Source of the DNA: Verrucomicrobiales bacterium
Lineage (GTDB): Bacteria; Verrucomicrobiota; Verrucomicrobiia; Verrucomicrobiales; DEV007
Reading direction: 5' to 3'
Assembly (NCBI GenBank): GCA_028047635.1
Contig: JAOFXR010000030.1
Coordinates: 1-35,090 of the forward strand
DNA: 35,090 bases
A program made the position numbers and the translations under genes. Numbering within the stretch: the first letter of the stretch is position 1; the number at the start of each line of letters is the position of its first letter. The notes under the pieces were generated by a model. That model did no database searches and was not told the origin of the DNA. It saw nothing but the letters and a program-made list of their open reading frames with translations. Of this stretch, positions 26,522 to 34,641 are shown one piece after another.

Positions 26522-27133
26522 TTATCGTGAATAAAGTTCAACCACTAACTGGACGTTGACCATCGTATCGATTTCTTCAGCATCAGGAATCCGATTGACG
26601 GTTCCTGAGAGCGCCTCCTTATCGAAGGTAAGCCAATCCATTACTGGAACTGCCGCTGTCGAATCTGAAGCACGCATGCCAAGTTGCTGCGAGCGCTTTG
26701 AAGGAGAGATAGAAACCACATCACCGGCCTTGACCGCGTAAGAGGGAATATCGACCTTCTTACCGTTCACGAGAACGTGACCGTGTCCGACAAGCTGTCT
26801 AGCGGCACGACGAGTGTTACCAAGCCCAAGGCGGTAGCAAACGTTGTCGAGACGCGTCTCAAGAAGCTGAACGAGAATGTCACCAGTAATACCGCGACGA
26901 CGCTGAGCTTCCGCAAAGTAGAGGCGAAACTTCTTCTCAAGCACACCATACTGCATACGGAGCTTCTGCTTCTCGCCGAGGGCAACTGAGTAGTCACTCT
27001 TCTTACGACGAGCACCACGCGCACCATGCTGACCCGGAGGGTAAGGGCGACGCTCGAGCGCTTTCGAAGGGCCAAAAAGGGCTACACCATAACGGCGACT
27101 AATTCTATCTGTTGGTCCTCTGTCTCTTGCCAT
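26522..27133 (-). CDS. rpsD: 30S ribosomal protein S4
   Basis: S4 is a primary 16S rRNA-binding protein that nucleates the 30S body. The 203-residue protein has the conserved N-terminal part (KALERRPYPPGQHG) and the S4 RNA-binding domain (LETRLDNVCYRLGLGNTRRAARQLVGHGHVLVNGKKV). No zinc-binding cysteine cluster is present at the N-terminus. It is the last ribosomal gene here, followed by a terminator rather than by rpoA and rplQ. The upstream leader of 61 bases contains CTTTTTAAAGAGTC before the ATG and no good Shine-Dalgarno site. Confidence 0.98.
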   Translation of the reverse strand: MARDRGPTDRISRRYGVALFGPSKALERRPYPPGQHGARGARRKKSDYSVALGEKQKLRMQYGVLEKKFRLYFAEAQRRRGITGDILVQLLETRLDNVCYRLGLGNTRRAARQLVGHGHVLVNGKKVDIPSYAVKAGDVVSISPSKRSQQLGMRASDSTAAVPVMDWLTFDKEALSGTVNRIPDAEEIDTMVNVQLVVELYSR

Positions 27134-27194
27134 GACTCTTTAAAAAGTAAAAATTAATTATTGGGAACGCGCATTCGATTAAGCGAACGCTATT

Positions 27195-27806
27195 TTAAAC
27201 GCGACGAGCCTTTTTAGGACGACATCCGTTATGCGGAATGGGTGTAACATCTGTGATGCCTGTCACTTCGATGCCAAGTCCTTGGACGGCACGAACAGCA
27301 GACTCGCGTCCCGCACCTGGGCCCTTGACACGGACCTCAGCATTTTTGAGACCGTGAGACATTGCCTGACGGCAAGCGTCTTGAGCAACCAACTGAGCAG
27401 CGTAAGCAGTGCTCTTACGAGAACCACGAAAACCCATCTTGCCGGAACTAGACCAACCGATCACGTTTCCAGCAGGGTCGCTGACGGTCACGATAGTGTT
27501 ATTGAAAGTGGCAGCTACGTGAACAACACCATTCAAGATGTTCTTGCTCTTCTTAGCCTTAATTACCTTATTTTTCTCCGCATCCTCATCGCCCTCAAGC
27601 TCGAGGAAAATATCCTCGGCCGTGCGCGGCTTCTCAGGCTTCTTGTCCTCTACGGGAGCAGCAGCAGGTGCAGCAGGTGCAGCGGATGCATCAGCAGCCT
27701 TGCCTTCAGCAGGAGTTGCCTCAGCGGGAGTATCAGTCACAGCCTCGGGGGTCGTATCTGCTCCGGTCTCCTCGCTTACTTCTTCGGGTTTGTCTTCTTC
27801 AGCCAT
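27195..27806 (-). CDS. rpsK: 30S ribosomal protein S11 with long acidic N-terminal extension
   Basis: S11 sits on the 30S platform near the mRNA exit and 16S rRNA 3' end. The conserved core begins near residue 88 ([21 protein letters not shown]) and ends with the classic [18 protein letters not shown]. Before it come about 80 extra residues, first acidic and Ala/Pro/Thr-rich ([15 protein letters not shown], then [15 protein letters not shown]), then a short acidic block ([15 protein letters not shown]) and a basic run (KVIKAKKSK). Total length is 203 against about 129 in E. coli. The extension is in frame with no internal ATG giving a normal S11, so it is probably translated. Confidence 0.97.
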   Translation of the reverse strand: MAEEDKPEEVSEETGADTTPEAVTDTPAEATPAEGKAADASAAPAAPAAAPVEDKKPEKPRTAEDIFLELEGDEDAEKNKVIKAKKSKNILNGVVHVAATFNNTIVTVSDPAGNVIGWSSSGKMGFRGSRKSTAYAAQLVAQDACRQAMSHGLKNAEVRVKGPGAGRESAVRAVQGLGIEVTGITDVTPIPHNGCRPKKARRV

Positions 27807-27825
27807 TTAAAAAATTGGTTCAGGA

Positions 27826-28197
27826 TTATTTACGGACCACACCGACTGTCTTACGTCTGCCCTTGCGTGTCCGGGCATTAGTCTTAGTGCGCTGACCACG
27901 AACAGGGAGTCCGCGGCGGTGACGATAGCCACGATAGCAGTTAACAGAAGTCAGGCGCTTAAGGTGCCCCTGAAGCTCTCGACGAAGATCACCCTCGATC
28001 ATAACACTTCCGCCAGTGATTGCACCAGCGATGCGTCCCAATTGATCATCCGTCAACTCACCGGTGCGGATGTCTTTATCGACTCCAGCTTCCTCAAGAA
28101 TTTTGGGGGATGTTTTGCGACCAATTCCGAAAATGTAAGGAAGCGCAGCTTCGATACGTTTATCGTTAGGGATTTCGACTCCAAGTAGACGTGCCAT
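27826..28197 (-). CDS. rpsM: 30S ribosomal protein S13
   Basis: S13 lies in the 30S head and contacts the P-site tRNA and the 50S subunit. The 123-residue protein has normal length, with [14 protein letters not shown] at the start, the helix-two-turn-helix ([20 protein letters not shown]), and the basic tail ([17 protein letters not shown]). It lies 23 bases after rpmJ and 19 before rpsK, in the usual order. Confidence 0.98.
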   Translation of the reverse strand: MARLLGVEIPNDKRIEAALPYIFGIGRKTSPKILEEAGVDKDIRTGELTDDQLGRIAGAITGGSVMIEGDLRRELQGHLKRLTSVNCYRGYRHRRGLPVRGQRTKTNARTRKGRRKTVGVVRK

Positions 28198-28220
28198 GAT
28201 TAAATAGATAGATTAAAAGA

Positions 28221-28334
28221 TTAGCCCTGACGCTGCTTGTGACGCGGGTTCTTGCAGATGACGCGGAGCACTCCCTGACGCTTAATAATGCGACAGTCAG
28301 TGCAAAGTCGTTTCACGGATGGCCTTACTTTCAT
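28221..28334 (-). CDS. rpmJ: 50S ribosomal protein L36
   Basis: This is a 37-residue protein, too short for many gene finders. It starts [20 protein letters not shown] and ends with [11 protein letters not shown]. It is the zinc-ribbon (C+) form: Cys11, Cys14, Cys27 and His32 are all present in C-x2-C-x12-C-x4-H spacing. Position before rpsM is the usual one. A 200-base untranslated stretch precedes it, and no Shine-Dalgarno site is seen before the ATG. Confidence 0.97.
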   Translation of the reverse strand: MKVRPSVKRLCTDCRIIKRQGVLRVICKNPRHKQRQG

Positions 28335-28534
28335 TGGAAAAATAGTGTCAGTTTTAGTTGGGTAGAGTCACAAAGCGCTCAGTCACCCCGTCATTCTGAC
28401 TCCCCGAGCCGCTTTTCGGCGCGAGGACGGAATGTGTACTACAGATTTCGGCTGTCGCAACCGATGATTCTGTGTTTTGGGTAATTTTTGAAAAGTTTTT
28501 CAAAATTCTGATAAGTCTTCTAGAAATTTAGGAT
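28335..28534 (-). promoter_or_regulatory. hairpin-rich leader before rpmJ-rpsM-rpsK-rpsD
   Basis: This 200-base gap is by far the longest within the ribosomal block and has no coding content; infA, often found here, is absent. On the minus strand it holds an A/T inverted repeat (28483-28507) just past the map stop. Then comes a stable hairpin at 28402-28426 (a CCTCG/CGGGG stem, one mismatch, then GCCG/CGGC with an A-rich loop) and a second small hairpin at 28381-28401 (AGTCA/TGACT). It probably carries a promoter and may be a ribosomal-protein-binding leader, by analogy with S4 control of the E. coli alpha operon. No clear -35/-10 pair was found. Confidence 0.45.
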
Positions 28535-29350
28535 TCACACGCTTGCAGGAGCAAAACTTCTCTCGCGTGGAGTGAGAATCTCAGGTTCACCGTCGGTAAT
28601 AAGAACGGTATGTTCGAAATGCGCAGACAAAGCATGATCTTCAGTAATCACGGTCCAGTCATCATCCAGGATCACAACCTCGTCTGTGCCGGCGTTCACC
28701 ATTGGTTCAATGGCAAGAACCATACCGGCTCGTAGCTTAGGATTGTGAAACCGACGCTGTCGCATCTCACGCTCATCCCAGTAATTGGGAACTTGTGGTT
28801 CTTCATGGAGCTGGCGACCAACCCCGTGGCCGACGAACTGCTTTACCACTGTGTAGCCATGTTTCACGACCGTCTCTTCGACAACGCCGCAGACACTGGA
28901 AAGGTATGCCCCTTCCACCGCATTATTAATCGCGTTGTGCAGGGACAGTTCAGTAATAGCGAGAAGCTTCTCATCGTCGTTGCTTATCGCCCCCACCGGA
29001 ACAGTCTTCGCGTTATCACCGATCCATCCGTCCGGGGTCTGAATGCCTACGTCGATCTTAACTATCTCTCCCTGGTTGAGAATGCGATCACCACCGATAC
29101 CGTGAACCACCTCTTCATTGACAGAAATACAAATATTGCCGGGAAACCCCCGGTAACCAAGGAACGCGCTTATGCATTTCGCTTCGGATACCATTTCAGC
29201 GGCTGCCTGATCAATCTGCCCGGTAGTAATCCCCGGCTCAACCATCTCACAGCAACGTCGCAGAATGTCCGCCGCAATTTTTCCCGCCTCGCGCAGCCCG
29301 TCCACTTCGCTCCCCGTTCGGAGATTAATTCTGGACTTCCGCTTTGCCAT
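28535..29350 (-). CDS. map: methionine aminopeptidase, type I
   Basis: Map removes the initiator methionine from nascent proteins. The dinuclear metal ligands are visible in order: Asp in KIDVGIQTPDGW and in IGDNAKT, His in GHGVGRQLHEEPQVPNY, Glu in LAIEPMVN, and Glu in the C-terminal SAHFEHTVLIT. The ATG at 29350 (MAKRKSRINLRTGSEVDGL) gives 271 residues and lies 17 bases after the secY stop; the frame is open further upstream into secY. Position after secY is standard. Confidence 0.97.
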   Translation of the reverse strand: MAKRKSRINLRTGSEVDGLREAGKIAADILRRCCEMVEPGITTGQIDQAAAEMVSEAKCISAFLGYRGFPGNICISVNEEVVHGIGGDRILNQGEIVKIDVGIQTPDGWIGDNAKTVPVGAISNDDEKLLAITELSLHNAINNAVEGAYLSSVCGVVEETVVKHGYTVVKQFVGHGVGRQLHEEPQVPNYWDEREMRQRRFHNPKLRAGMVLAIEPMVNAGTDEVVILDDDWTVITEDHALSAHFEHTVLITDGEPEILTPRERSFAPASV

Positions 29351-29367
29351 CTCGCCAAAAGAAGAAA

Positions 29368-30879
29368 TTATCCAGCGTTTGCCACCTGGAAATAGACGAG
29401 GAAGCCGATAATGATGATGGCAGCAGCAACAAGAAGCCACACCATCTGATTCTTAGCACCTGCCTGACCCTTAACGCCCGCTCTGTCAAAACGACCGCGG
29501 ATACGCCCCTTACGGAGAAACCCATCGTAGTGGCGCTGAATAAGGTGTGTCTCTACCTGGCGCATCACGTCGAGCAAGACACCCACCATAATAAGAAGTC
29601 CCGTTCCACCGAAAAACTGTGCAGCCAGCGGAGGCACACCCATCAGTGAAGTCAAAATCGGAGGAAGAATAGCAATGATGGTGAGGAAAATAGCACCCGC
29701 GAAAGTGAGGCGACTCATCGTGCGATCGAGGAACTCGGCAGTCGGCTTGCCGGGACGAACACCAGGGATATATCCACCGTTTTTCTTAAGATCATCAGCA
29801 ATCTGATTCGGCTGGAACATCGTCGCCACCCAGAAATAACTGAAGAAGAAAATCATCAGACCGGTCAGGGAATAAAAGAGGATACCACTGCCACCGCCAC
29901 CGAGAAGCATGGCCCACTTTTGCGCGCCGGGAGAATTAGGAAACGCCCACCCGAGAATCTGAGAAGGGAACATCAAAATCGCCTGCGCGAAAATGATGGG
30001 CATGACACCAGCGTAGTTCACTTTGAGAGGCATGTGCTGTGTCTGGCCACCATACATCTTGCCTCCACGAACCTGCTTAGCGTAGTTGATTGGAACACGA
30101 CGTTGAGCCTGAGTGATAGAAATCACAGCGGCAACCACGAAGAAAAGGAAGGCGATTAACGCGACCAGCGTAAATGACTGAAGAGGGTTGTTCGCCGCGG
30201 AGGCCACGTAGGTGTTGTAGACCTGAAAGAGTGCACCGGGCAGCGCGTAAATAATGTTCACCGTAATGATGATAGAAACACCGTTACCAATTCCCCGCTC
30301 AGTAAGTTGATCACCCAACCACATCAGAAACATCGTTCCGGCGGTGATGATAATGATCGTCTTAAAAATGAAGAGATTACCGCCATCAGGAACAAGTTCA
30401 CTGGTAGAGCCACTGGCAATGTCCCGCAGGAACGGGTTGGCCTCCGGCGTAACCAGCGACTTCGCAAGCATGTATCCCTGAAAGAGACAAAGCACGAGGG
30501 TGAGAACTCGCGTGTAAAGACTGATCTTCTGACGCCCACCTTCCTCACGTGAAAGCTTACCCAACGAGGGAAGAACCGCCGTGAGCAACTGAATCATGAT
30601 CGATGCACTGATGTAAGGCATGATGCCCAGCGCAAAAAGAGCCGAGTTTTGAAGCCCGCCTCCACTGAAAACGTTCATCAAAGCAAGAACTGCCGTCAGC
30701 CCCTTACTGTCATTAGATTGCTCTTGAACCTGCCCATACCAATCCTGCAGCACATTTACATCCACACCGGGAAGGGTAACAACGGCGCCCAATCTCACGA
30801 TAACAATCACGAGAAGGGTAAAAAGAATCCGTGAGCGAAGCTCCGGAATCTTAAAGGTATCAGCAAATGCGGAGATCAT
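29368..30879 (-). CDS. secY: preprotein translocase subunit SecY
   Basis: SecY is the channel of the Sec translocon in the inner membrane. The 503-residue protein opens with the amphipathic helix and first membrane segment (IPELRSRILFTLLVIVIVRL), followed by ten predicted membrane spans. Landmarks include GIMPYISASIMIQLL, YTRVLTLVLCLFQGYM, the cytoplasmic loop RRVPINYAKQVRGG and GVRPGKPTAEFLDRTMSRLT. It is somewhat longer than E. coli SecY (443), mainly in periplasmic loops. A terminator-like hairpin separates it from rplO upstream. Confidence 0.98.
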   Translation of the reverse strand: MISAFADTFKIPELRSRILFTLLVIVIVRLGAVVTLPGVDVNVLQDWYGQVQEQSNDSKGLTAVLALMNVFSGGGLQNSALFALGIMPYISASIMIQLLTAVLPSLGKLSREEGGRQKISLYTRVLTLVLCLFQGYMLAKSLVTPEANPFLRDIASGSTSELVPDGGNLFIFKTIIIITAGTMFLMWLGDQLTERGIGNGVSIIITVNIIYALPGALFQVYNTYVASAANNPLQSFTLVALIAFLFFVVAAVISITQAQRRVPINYAKQVRGGKMYGGQTQHMPLKVNYAGVMPIIFAQAILMFPSQILGWAFPNSPGAQKWAMLLGGGGSGILFYSLTGLMIFFFSYFWVATMFQPNQIADDLKKNGGYIPGVRPGKPTAEFLDRTMSRLTFAGAIFLTIIAILPPILTSLMGVPPLAAQFFGGTGLLIMVGVLLDVMRQVETHLIQRHYDGFLRKGRIRGRFDRAGVKGQAGAKNQMVWLLVAAAIIIIGFLVYFQVANAG

Positions 30880-30921
30880 CAGGTCAAACAGGCTTTCAGT
30901 TTAAAGAAGTGGGATGGAGAG

Positions 30922-30953
30922 AAAAAAAGGGCGATGGAAATTTTCCATCGCCC
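30922..30953 (-). terminator. terminator or attenuator between rplO and secY
   Basis: A near-perfect palindrome (GGGCGATGGAAA at 30929-30940, TTTCCATCGCCC at 30942-30953) is followed on the minus strand by seven T (30928-30922). It has all marks of an intrinsic terminator and lies 15 bases past the rplO stop, inside the ribosomal operon. Confidence 0.85.
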
Positions 30954-30967
30954 CGAAAGGATTAAAC

Positions 30968-31414
30968 CTATTCGGCTGCAAGGCTTCCGCCTGCTTTTTC
31001 GATCTTCTCTTTGGCAACCGCGGAGACTTTATCGACATCAACCGTGAGCTTCTTGGTGAGCTCTCCGTTTGAGAGGACTTTGATCGCGTCATAGATGCCC
31101 TGGACCAAACCACAGGCACGAAGAGACTCTTCGTTGACGGTTGCGCCGTCCTCGAACTTCCTCTCAAGATCACAAACGTTGACGATTGCAAATTTGGTCT
31201 TGAATTGGGTGTTGTTGAATCCCTTTTTAGGAAGACGACGAGCCAAAGGCATCTGACCACCTTCGAAACCGGGGCGAATAGAGGCACCTGAACGGGACTT
31301 CTGTCCCTTGTGACCTTTACCACTTGTTTTACCAAGTCCCGAACTCTCACCGCGACCAACGCGACGACGACGGTGCTTTGATCCGGGCTCAGGCTTTAAA
31401 TCGTGAAGTTTCAT
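30968..31414 (-). CDS. rplO: 50S ribosomal protein L15
   Basis: L15 is a late-assembly 50S protein. The 148-residue sequence has the Gly/Arg/Lys-rich N-terminal tail ([42 protein letters not shown]) and the globular C-terminus ending in [12 protein letters not shown]. It directly follows rpsE with 28 bases between; rpmD (L30), usually found between the two, is absent. The stop is followed by a strong terminator before secY. Confidence 0.98.
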   Translation of the reverse strand: MKLHDLKPEPGSKHRRRRVGRGESSGLGKTSGKGHKGQKSRSGASIRPGFEGGQMPLARRLPKKGFNNTQFKTKFAIVNVCDLERKFEDGATVNEESLRACGLVQGIYDAIKVLSNGELTKKLTVDVDKVSAVAKEKIEKAGGSLAAE

Positions 31415-31442
31415 CAGTCAAATAAGTTAAAATTACAATCAA

Positions 31443-32366
31443 TTACAACGCCTTCTTCTCGGGGAGACGCTTACCACGAAGTGCGTAAATCTCTTCTTTG
31501 GTGCGAAGTTGTGCAAGCGCATTCAAAGTGGCCTTAACCACATTGGCGTGGTTATTGGATCCCATTGATTTTGCAAGAACGTCTTTAATACCAGCAGCCT
31601 CAACAACTGCACGAACACCACCACCAGCGATTAGGCCGGTTCCGGGTGAAGCAGGGCGAAGCAGAACTCGCCCACCACCGTGCTCACCAATAACTGGATG
31701 AGGAATGGTGTTATTGGTCACCTTGACAGGAACCATGGACCTCTTGGAAGACTCGCTCGCCTTCTTAATGCATTCGGCAACTTCCTTAGCCTTACCGAAC
31801 CCAAATCCAACCTTACCTTCTTTGTCACCGGTGACAACGAGAGCACTGAAGCTGAAACGACGACCACCCTTGACCACTTTGGCACAACGATTAATAAAAA
31901 CTACCTTTTCAAAGGAACCGTCATCTTCCACTTCACGAGGACCGCCACGGTGAAATCCACCACGGCTCTGAGGACGGAAATTACTACCACCCGCAGGAGC
32001 AGACGCCTTGAGAATCTCTTGAGCTTTTTCCAGCTTGTCGAACTTCGCTGGATTAGGAGCATCACCGCTCTCGGCAGGTGCTTCAGTAGCAGCCGATGCA
32101 TCCGCAGGCGCATCAGTTCCCGCCACGGGTGCAGTCTCTTCAGGTGCAGCCTCTTCAGGTGCAGCCTCTTCAGATGCAGCCTCTTCAGGTGCAGCCGCAG
32201 ATGCAGCCTCTTCAGCCGCAGCCTCTTCAGATGCAGCCTCTTCAGATGCAGCCTCTTCAGATGCAGCCTCTTCAGGTGCAGCCGCAGATGCAGCTGTTGC
32301 TTCCGTAGAAGCGGCCTCAACCACTTCCTCTTCGGGCTTGTTTTCGTTATCCTTCGCGTCGCTCAT
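31443..32366 (-). CDS. rpsE: 30S ribosomal protein S5 with long Ala/Glu-repeat N-terminal extension
   Basis: S5 lies near the mRNA entry channel and helps accuracy and mRNA unwinding. The normal S5 core begins near residue 152 (FEKVVFINRCAKVVKGGRRFSF) and contains VGFGFGKAKEVAECI and GGGVRAVVEAAGIKDVLAKS. Before it lie about 145 extra residues: an acidic repeat of EEAAS/EEAAP pentads (about 27-80), a Pro/Ala linker, a short charged helix (KFDKLEKAQEILK) and an RG-rich segment (RPQSRGGFHRGGPRE). Total length is 307 against about 166 in E. coli. The extension is in frame from the ATG at 32366, 13 bases after rplR, with no other likely start. Confidence 0.96.
   Translation of the reverse strand: MSDAKDNENKPEEEVVEAASTEATAASAAAPEEAASEEAASEEAASEEAAAEEAASAAAPEEAASEEAAPEEAAPEETAPVAGTDAPADASAATEAPAESGDAPNPAKFDKLEKAQEILKASAPAGGSNFRPQSRGGFHRGGPREVEDDGSFEKVVFINRCAKVVKGGRRFSFSALVVTGDKEGKVGFGFGKAKEVAECIKKASESSKRSMVPVKVTNNTIPHPVIGEHGGGRVLLRPASPGTGLIAGGGVRAVVEAAGIKDVLAKSMGSNNHANVVKATLNALAQLRTKEEIYALRGKRLPEKKAL
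32128..32294 (-). repeat. 15-bp tandem repeats within rpsE
   Basis: On the plus strand the unit GATGCAGCCTCTTCA or GGTGCAGCCTCTTCA recurs about ten times with 0-2 changes and two 6-base interruptions (GCAGAT). On the coding strand each unit encodes one EEAAS/EEAAP pentad. Some adjacent copies are identical at DNA level, which suggests recent slippage. Because the unit is a multiple of three, copy-number change keeps S5 in frame. Confidence 0.92.
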
Positions 32367-32379
32367 TTAGTATCGAAAT

Positions 32380-32736
32380 TTAGAAGTTAAGACCTGCTTC
32401 TCGAGCAGCATCAGCAAGCGCCTTCACTTTTCCGTGAAACTGAAAACCACCCCGGTCGAAAACAACTGTTTCGATCTTGGCTGACTTAGCTGCTTTGGCG
32501 ACTGCCTCACCTACTTTGGCGGCAGATTCTTTATTAGCACCCTTACCACCAACACCCTTATCGAGCGTAGAGGCAGAGGCCAGAGTTGTTCCTGCCGCAT
32601 CATCAATGACCTGGGCATAAACATTTTGATTGGAGAAGTGCACCGCCAGACGGGGGCGCTCCGCAGTGCCGGAAATCTTTTTCCGAATTCTGCGCCTTAC
32701 TTTGGCACGTGCAGTTTTTCTGTCGTAGACACTCAT
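32380..32736 (-). CDS. rplR: 50S ribosomal protein L18
   Basis: L18 binds 5S rRNA in the central protuberance. The 118-residue protein shows [20 protein letters not shown] and the terminal [26 protein letters not shown], both typical. Basic N-terminus ([16 protein letters not shown]). It lies 34 bases after rplF and 13 before rpsE. Confidence 0.98.
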   Translation of the reverse strand: MSVYDRKTARAKVRRRIRKKISGTAERPRLAVHFSNQNVYAQVIDDAAGTTLASASTLDKGVGGKGANKESAAKVGEAVAKAAKSAKIETVVFDRGGFQFHGKVKALADAAREAGLNF

Positions 32737-32770
32737 CGTATATAAATCGTTGTGATAGTTACCTACCTAA

Positions 32771-33310
32771 TTACTTAACACTCTTACCCTGCTTGCGGCG
32801 AACATGCTCACCTTTGTAGCGAACACCTTTGCCTTTATATGGTTCAGGCGGGTAGTAGGAACGGACATCGGCGGCAAACTGGCCAACCAGTTGCTTGTCG
32901 ATTCCCTCAACTTTAATTGCAGTATTATTCTCAACCGTCACTGTCAAACCATCCGGGATCGGGTGAAGCACGGGGTGTGAAAATCCAAGAGTCAGATCAA
33001 GGGCCTTCCCTTTCACCGCGGCACGAAAACCAACTCCCTGAATCTCCAGCTCCCTAACAAAGCCATTGGAAACGCCCTCGATCATATTTGCAATCAGGGC
33101 ACGAGCTGTCCCGTGCATCGCACGAACTGTTCTCGCTTCGGAATCTCTAGTCACCTGAAGTGATCCATCTTCCTGCTCGATTCCAAGACCGACAGGGATT
33201 GCCCATTCGAGTTTACCCTTGGGCCCCTCAACGGAAAAACTGGAGTCGTCCGACACCTTTACCTCCACTTTCTCTGGGAGACTGATTTGCTGTTTACCTA
33301 TCCGTGACAT
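32771..33310 (-). CDS. rplF: 50S ribosomal protein L6
   Basis: L6 binds 23S rRNA near the factor-binding site. The 179-residue protein begins MSRIGKQQISLPEKVEVKV and ends with the hallmark PEPYKGKGVRYKGEHVRRKQGKS. Two tandem L6 folds are of normal size. The leader contains TTTTTAAGTC about 24 bases before the ATG and no good Shine-Dalgarno site. Confidence 0.98.
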   Translation of the reverse strand: MSRIGKQQISLPEKVEVKVSDDSSFSVEGPKGKLEWAIPVGLGIEQEDGSLQVTRDSEARTVRAMHGTARALIANMIEGVSNGFVRELEIQGVGFRAAVKGKALDLTLGFSHPVLHPIPDGLTVTVENNTAIKVEGIDKQLVGQFAADVRSYYPPEPYKGKGVRYKGEHVRRKQGKSVK

Positions 33311-33346
33311 GATTCACTCTTTGTTAGACTTAAAAACTGACAACAT

Positions 33347-33745
33347 TTACCAAACCAGCGCGAGCAACTCGCCACCGATGTTCTGCTTACGCGCTGAGTG
33401 GCCGGCCATGATTCCCTTTGAGGTTGAGATAATCGTAATACCCATTCCACCCAGAACCTTGGGGATTTCCTCCGAACCAACGTAACGACGAAGACCAGGG
33501 CGGCTAACCCGCTTGAGGTCCTTGAGCGCTGGAGTAGGCCCGGTGTACTTTGGACGCACCTTGATTTCGGTATTTACGCCTTCGCCTGTCTTCTCGTAAG
33601 ACCAGATGTAACCCTCTTCTTTAAGAATACGAGCAATCTGCTCCTTAATCTTGGAATAGGGTGCACTGAAGTCTTCTTTATGCGCACGAGTGGCATTCTT
33701 AAGACGGGTGAGAAAATCTGAAATGGGATCACTGACAACGGCCAT
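33347..33745 (-). CDS. rpsH: 30S ribosomal protein S8
   Basis: S8 is a primary 16S rRNA binder of the central domain. The 132-residue protein has DPISDFLTRLKNA at the start, LKRVSRPGLRRYVG in the middle and the C-terminal GMGITIISTSKGIMAGHSAR. It is one of the few genes here with a visible Shine-Dalgarno-like site (AAGGAA just before the ATG). It directly follows rplE; rpsN (S14), often found between, is absent. Confidence 0.98.
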   Translation of the reverse strand: MAVVSDPISDFLTRLKNATRAHKEDFSAPYSKIKEQIARILKEEGYIWSYEKTGEGVNTEIKVRPKYTGPTPALKDLKRVSRPGLRRYVGSEEIPKVLGGMGITIISTSKGIMAGHSARKQNIGGELLALVW

Positions 33746-33781
33746 GGTTCCTTTTGGTATAGTGTGACTTAAAAAATTGAG

Positions 33782-34339
33782 TTATGCAGCCGCGTTCGCT
33801 TTGCGAAACGGCATTCCAAGCAAAGTCAGAAGCTCGCGAGCCTCGTCGTTCGTTTTTGCTGTAGTGACGATAGTCATATCGAATCCGATAGTCCGGGTGA
33901 CTTTGTCGAGCTCGATCTCTGGGAAAATCGTATGATCGCTGACTCCGACCGTATAGTTTCCATTGCCGTCGAACGACTTGTAAGAGAGACCGCGAAAGTC
34001 ACGAATGGTAGGAGACGCGACGTTAATGAAGCGATCCAGGAATTCCCACATCTGACGACCACGAAGTGTAACACGTGCTCCGACGATATCTTCGGCTCTC
34101 AACTTAAAGTTCGAGATAGCCATTTTGGCCTTGGTAGGAACTGCGCGCTGACCGGTGATGCGACCAAGGTCTTCAATCACGTTCTCGGCTGCCGACTTAC
34201 GGTCATCCTCGCGTCCAAAACCCGAATTAAGAACGATCTTCTCAAGGGTCGGGATTTGGTGAACATTCCCATAATTGAACTTCTCCTTGAGTCCGGGTGC
34301 TGCTTTGGCTTTGTAAACTTCTTTGAGTGCGAGTTCCAT
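33782..34339 (-). CDS. rplE: 50S ribosomal protein L5
   Basis: L5 binds 5S rRNA and contacts the P-site tRNA. The 185-residue protein shows IPTLEKIVLNSGFG, GRITGQRAVPTKAKMAISNFKLR, VTLRGRQMWEFLDRFINVASPTIRDFRG and IFPEIELDKVTRTIGFDMTIVTT, all conserved. Length is normal. It lies 26 bases after rplX. Confidence 0.98.
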   Translation of the reverse strand: MELALKEVYKAKAAPGLKEKFNYGNVHQIPTLEKIVLNSGFGREDDRKSAAENVIEDLGRITGQRAVPTKAKMAISNFKLRAEDIVGARVTLRGRQMWEFLDRFINVASPTIRDFRGLSYKSFDGNGNYTVGVSDHTIFPEIELDKVTRTIGFDMTIVTTAKTNDEARELLTLLGMPFRKANAAA

Positions 34340-34365
34340 AACTTTGCTACTGCTTAAATAATGAA

Positions 34366-34608
34366 TTAGGATTCGGAAACGATTTTTACATTCGAGATGT
34401 GGAGCGGGCCTTCGCGCTCAATAATTCCACCGTCTGGACTATCCTGACTGCGCTTCTGATGCTTCTTAATGAGGCGAACCCCTTCGACAATCACCTGAGA
34501 CTTGTGAGGAAAGACTTGTAAAACCTTCCCCTTCTCTCCCTTGTGGTTGCCTGAAATGACGACGATCTCGTCACCCTTCTTCACGTGTGTTTTCACTTGG
34601 TTACCCAT
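34366..34608 (-). CDS. rplX: 50S ribosomal protein L24
   Basis: L24 is an early 50S assembly initiator. The 80-residue protein has the KOW motif ([25 protein letters not shown]) and [11 protein letters not shown]. It is shorter at the C-terminus than E. coli L24 (104), within the range for the family. It lies 33 bases after rplN. Confidence 0.97.
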   Translation of the reverse strand: MGNQVKTHVKKGDEIVVISGNHKGEKGKVLQVFPHKSQVIVEGVRLIKKHQKRSQDSPDGGIIEREGPLHISNVKIVSES

Positions 34609-34641
34609 GATACTTTATCCCGTCTTTACTTAAAATCTGAA

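Noticed and set aside
27231..27881. Plus-strand open frame of about 216 codons opposite rpsK
   Set aside because: It mirrors the S11 gene and its extension; the composition is that of an antisense reading.
32128..32294. Tandem repeats considered as a CRISPR array
   Set aside because: Units are 15 bases, directly adjacent without spacers, and encode in-frame pentads of S5.
31680..32390. Long plus-strand open frame rich in Cys-Ser-Leu-Phe-Arg repeats opposite rpsE
   Set aside because: It is the complement of the 15-bp repeats in the S5 gene; it has no start context or family match and S5 is certain on the other strand.
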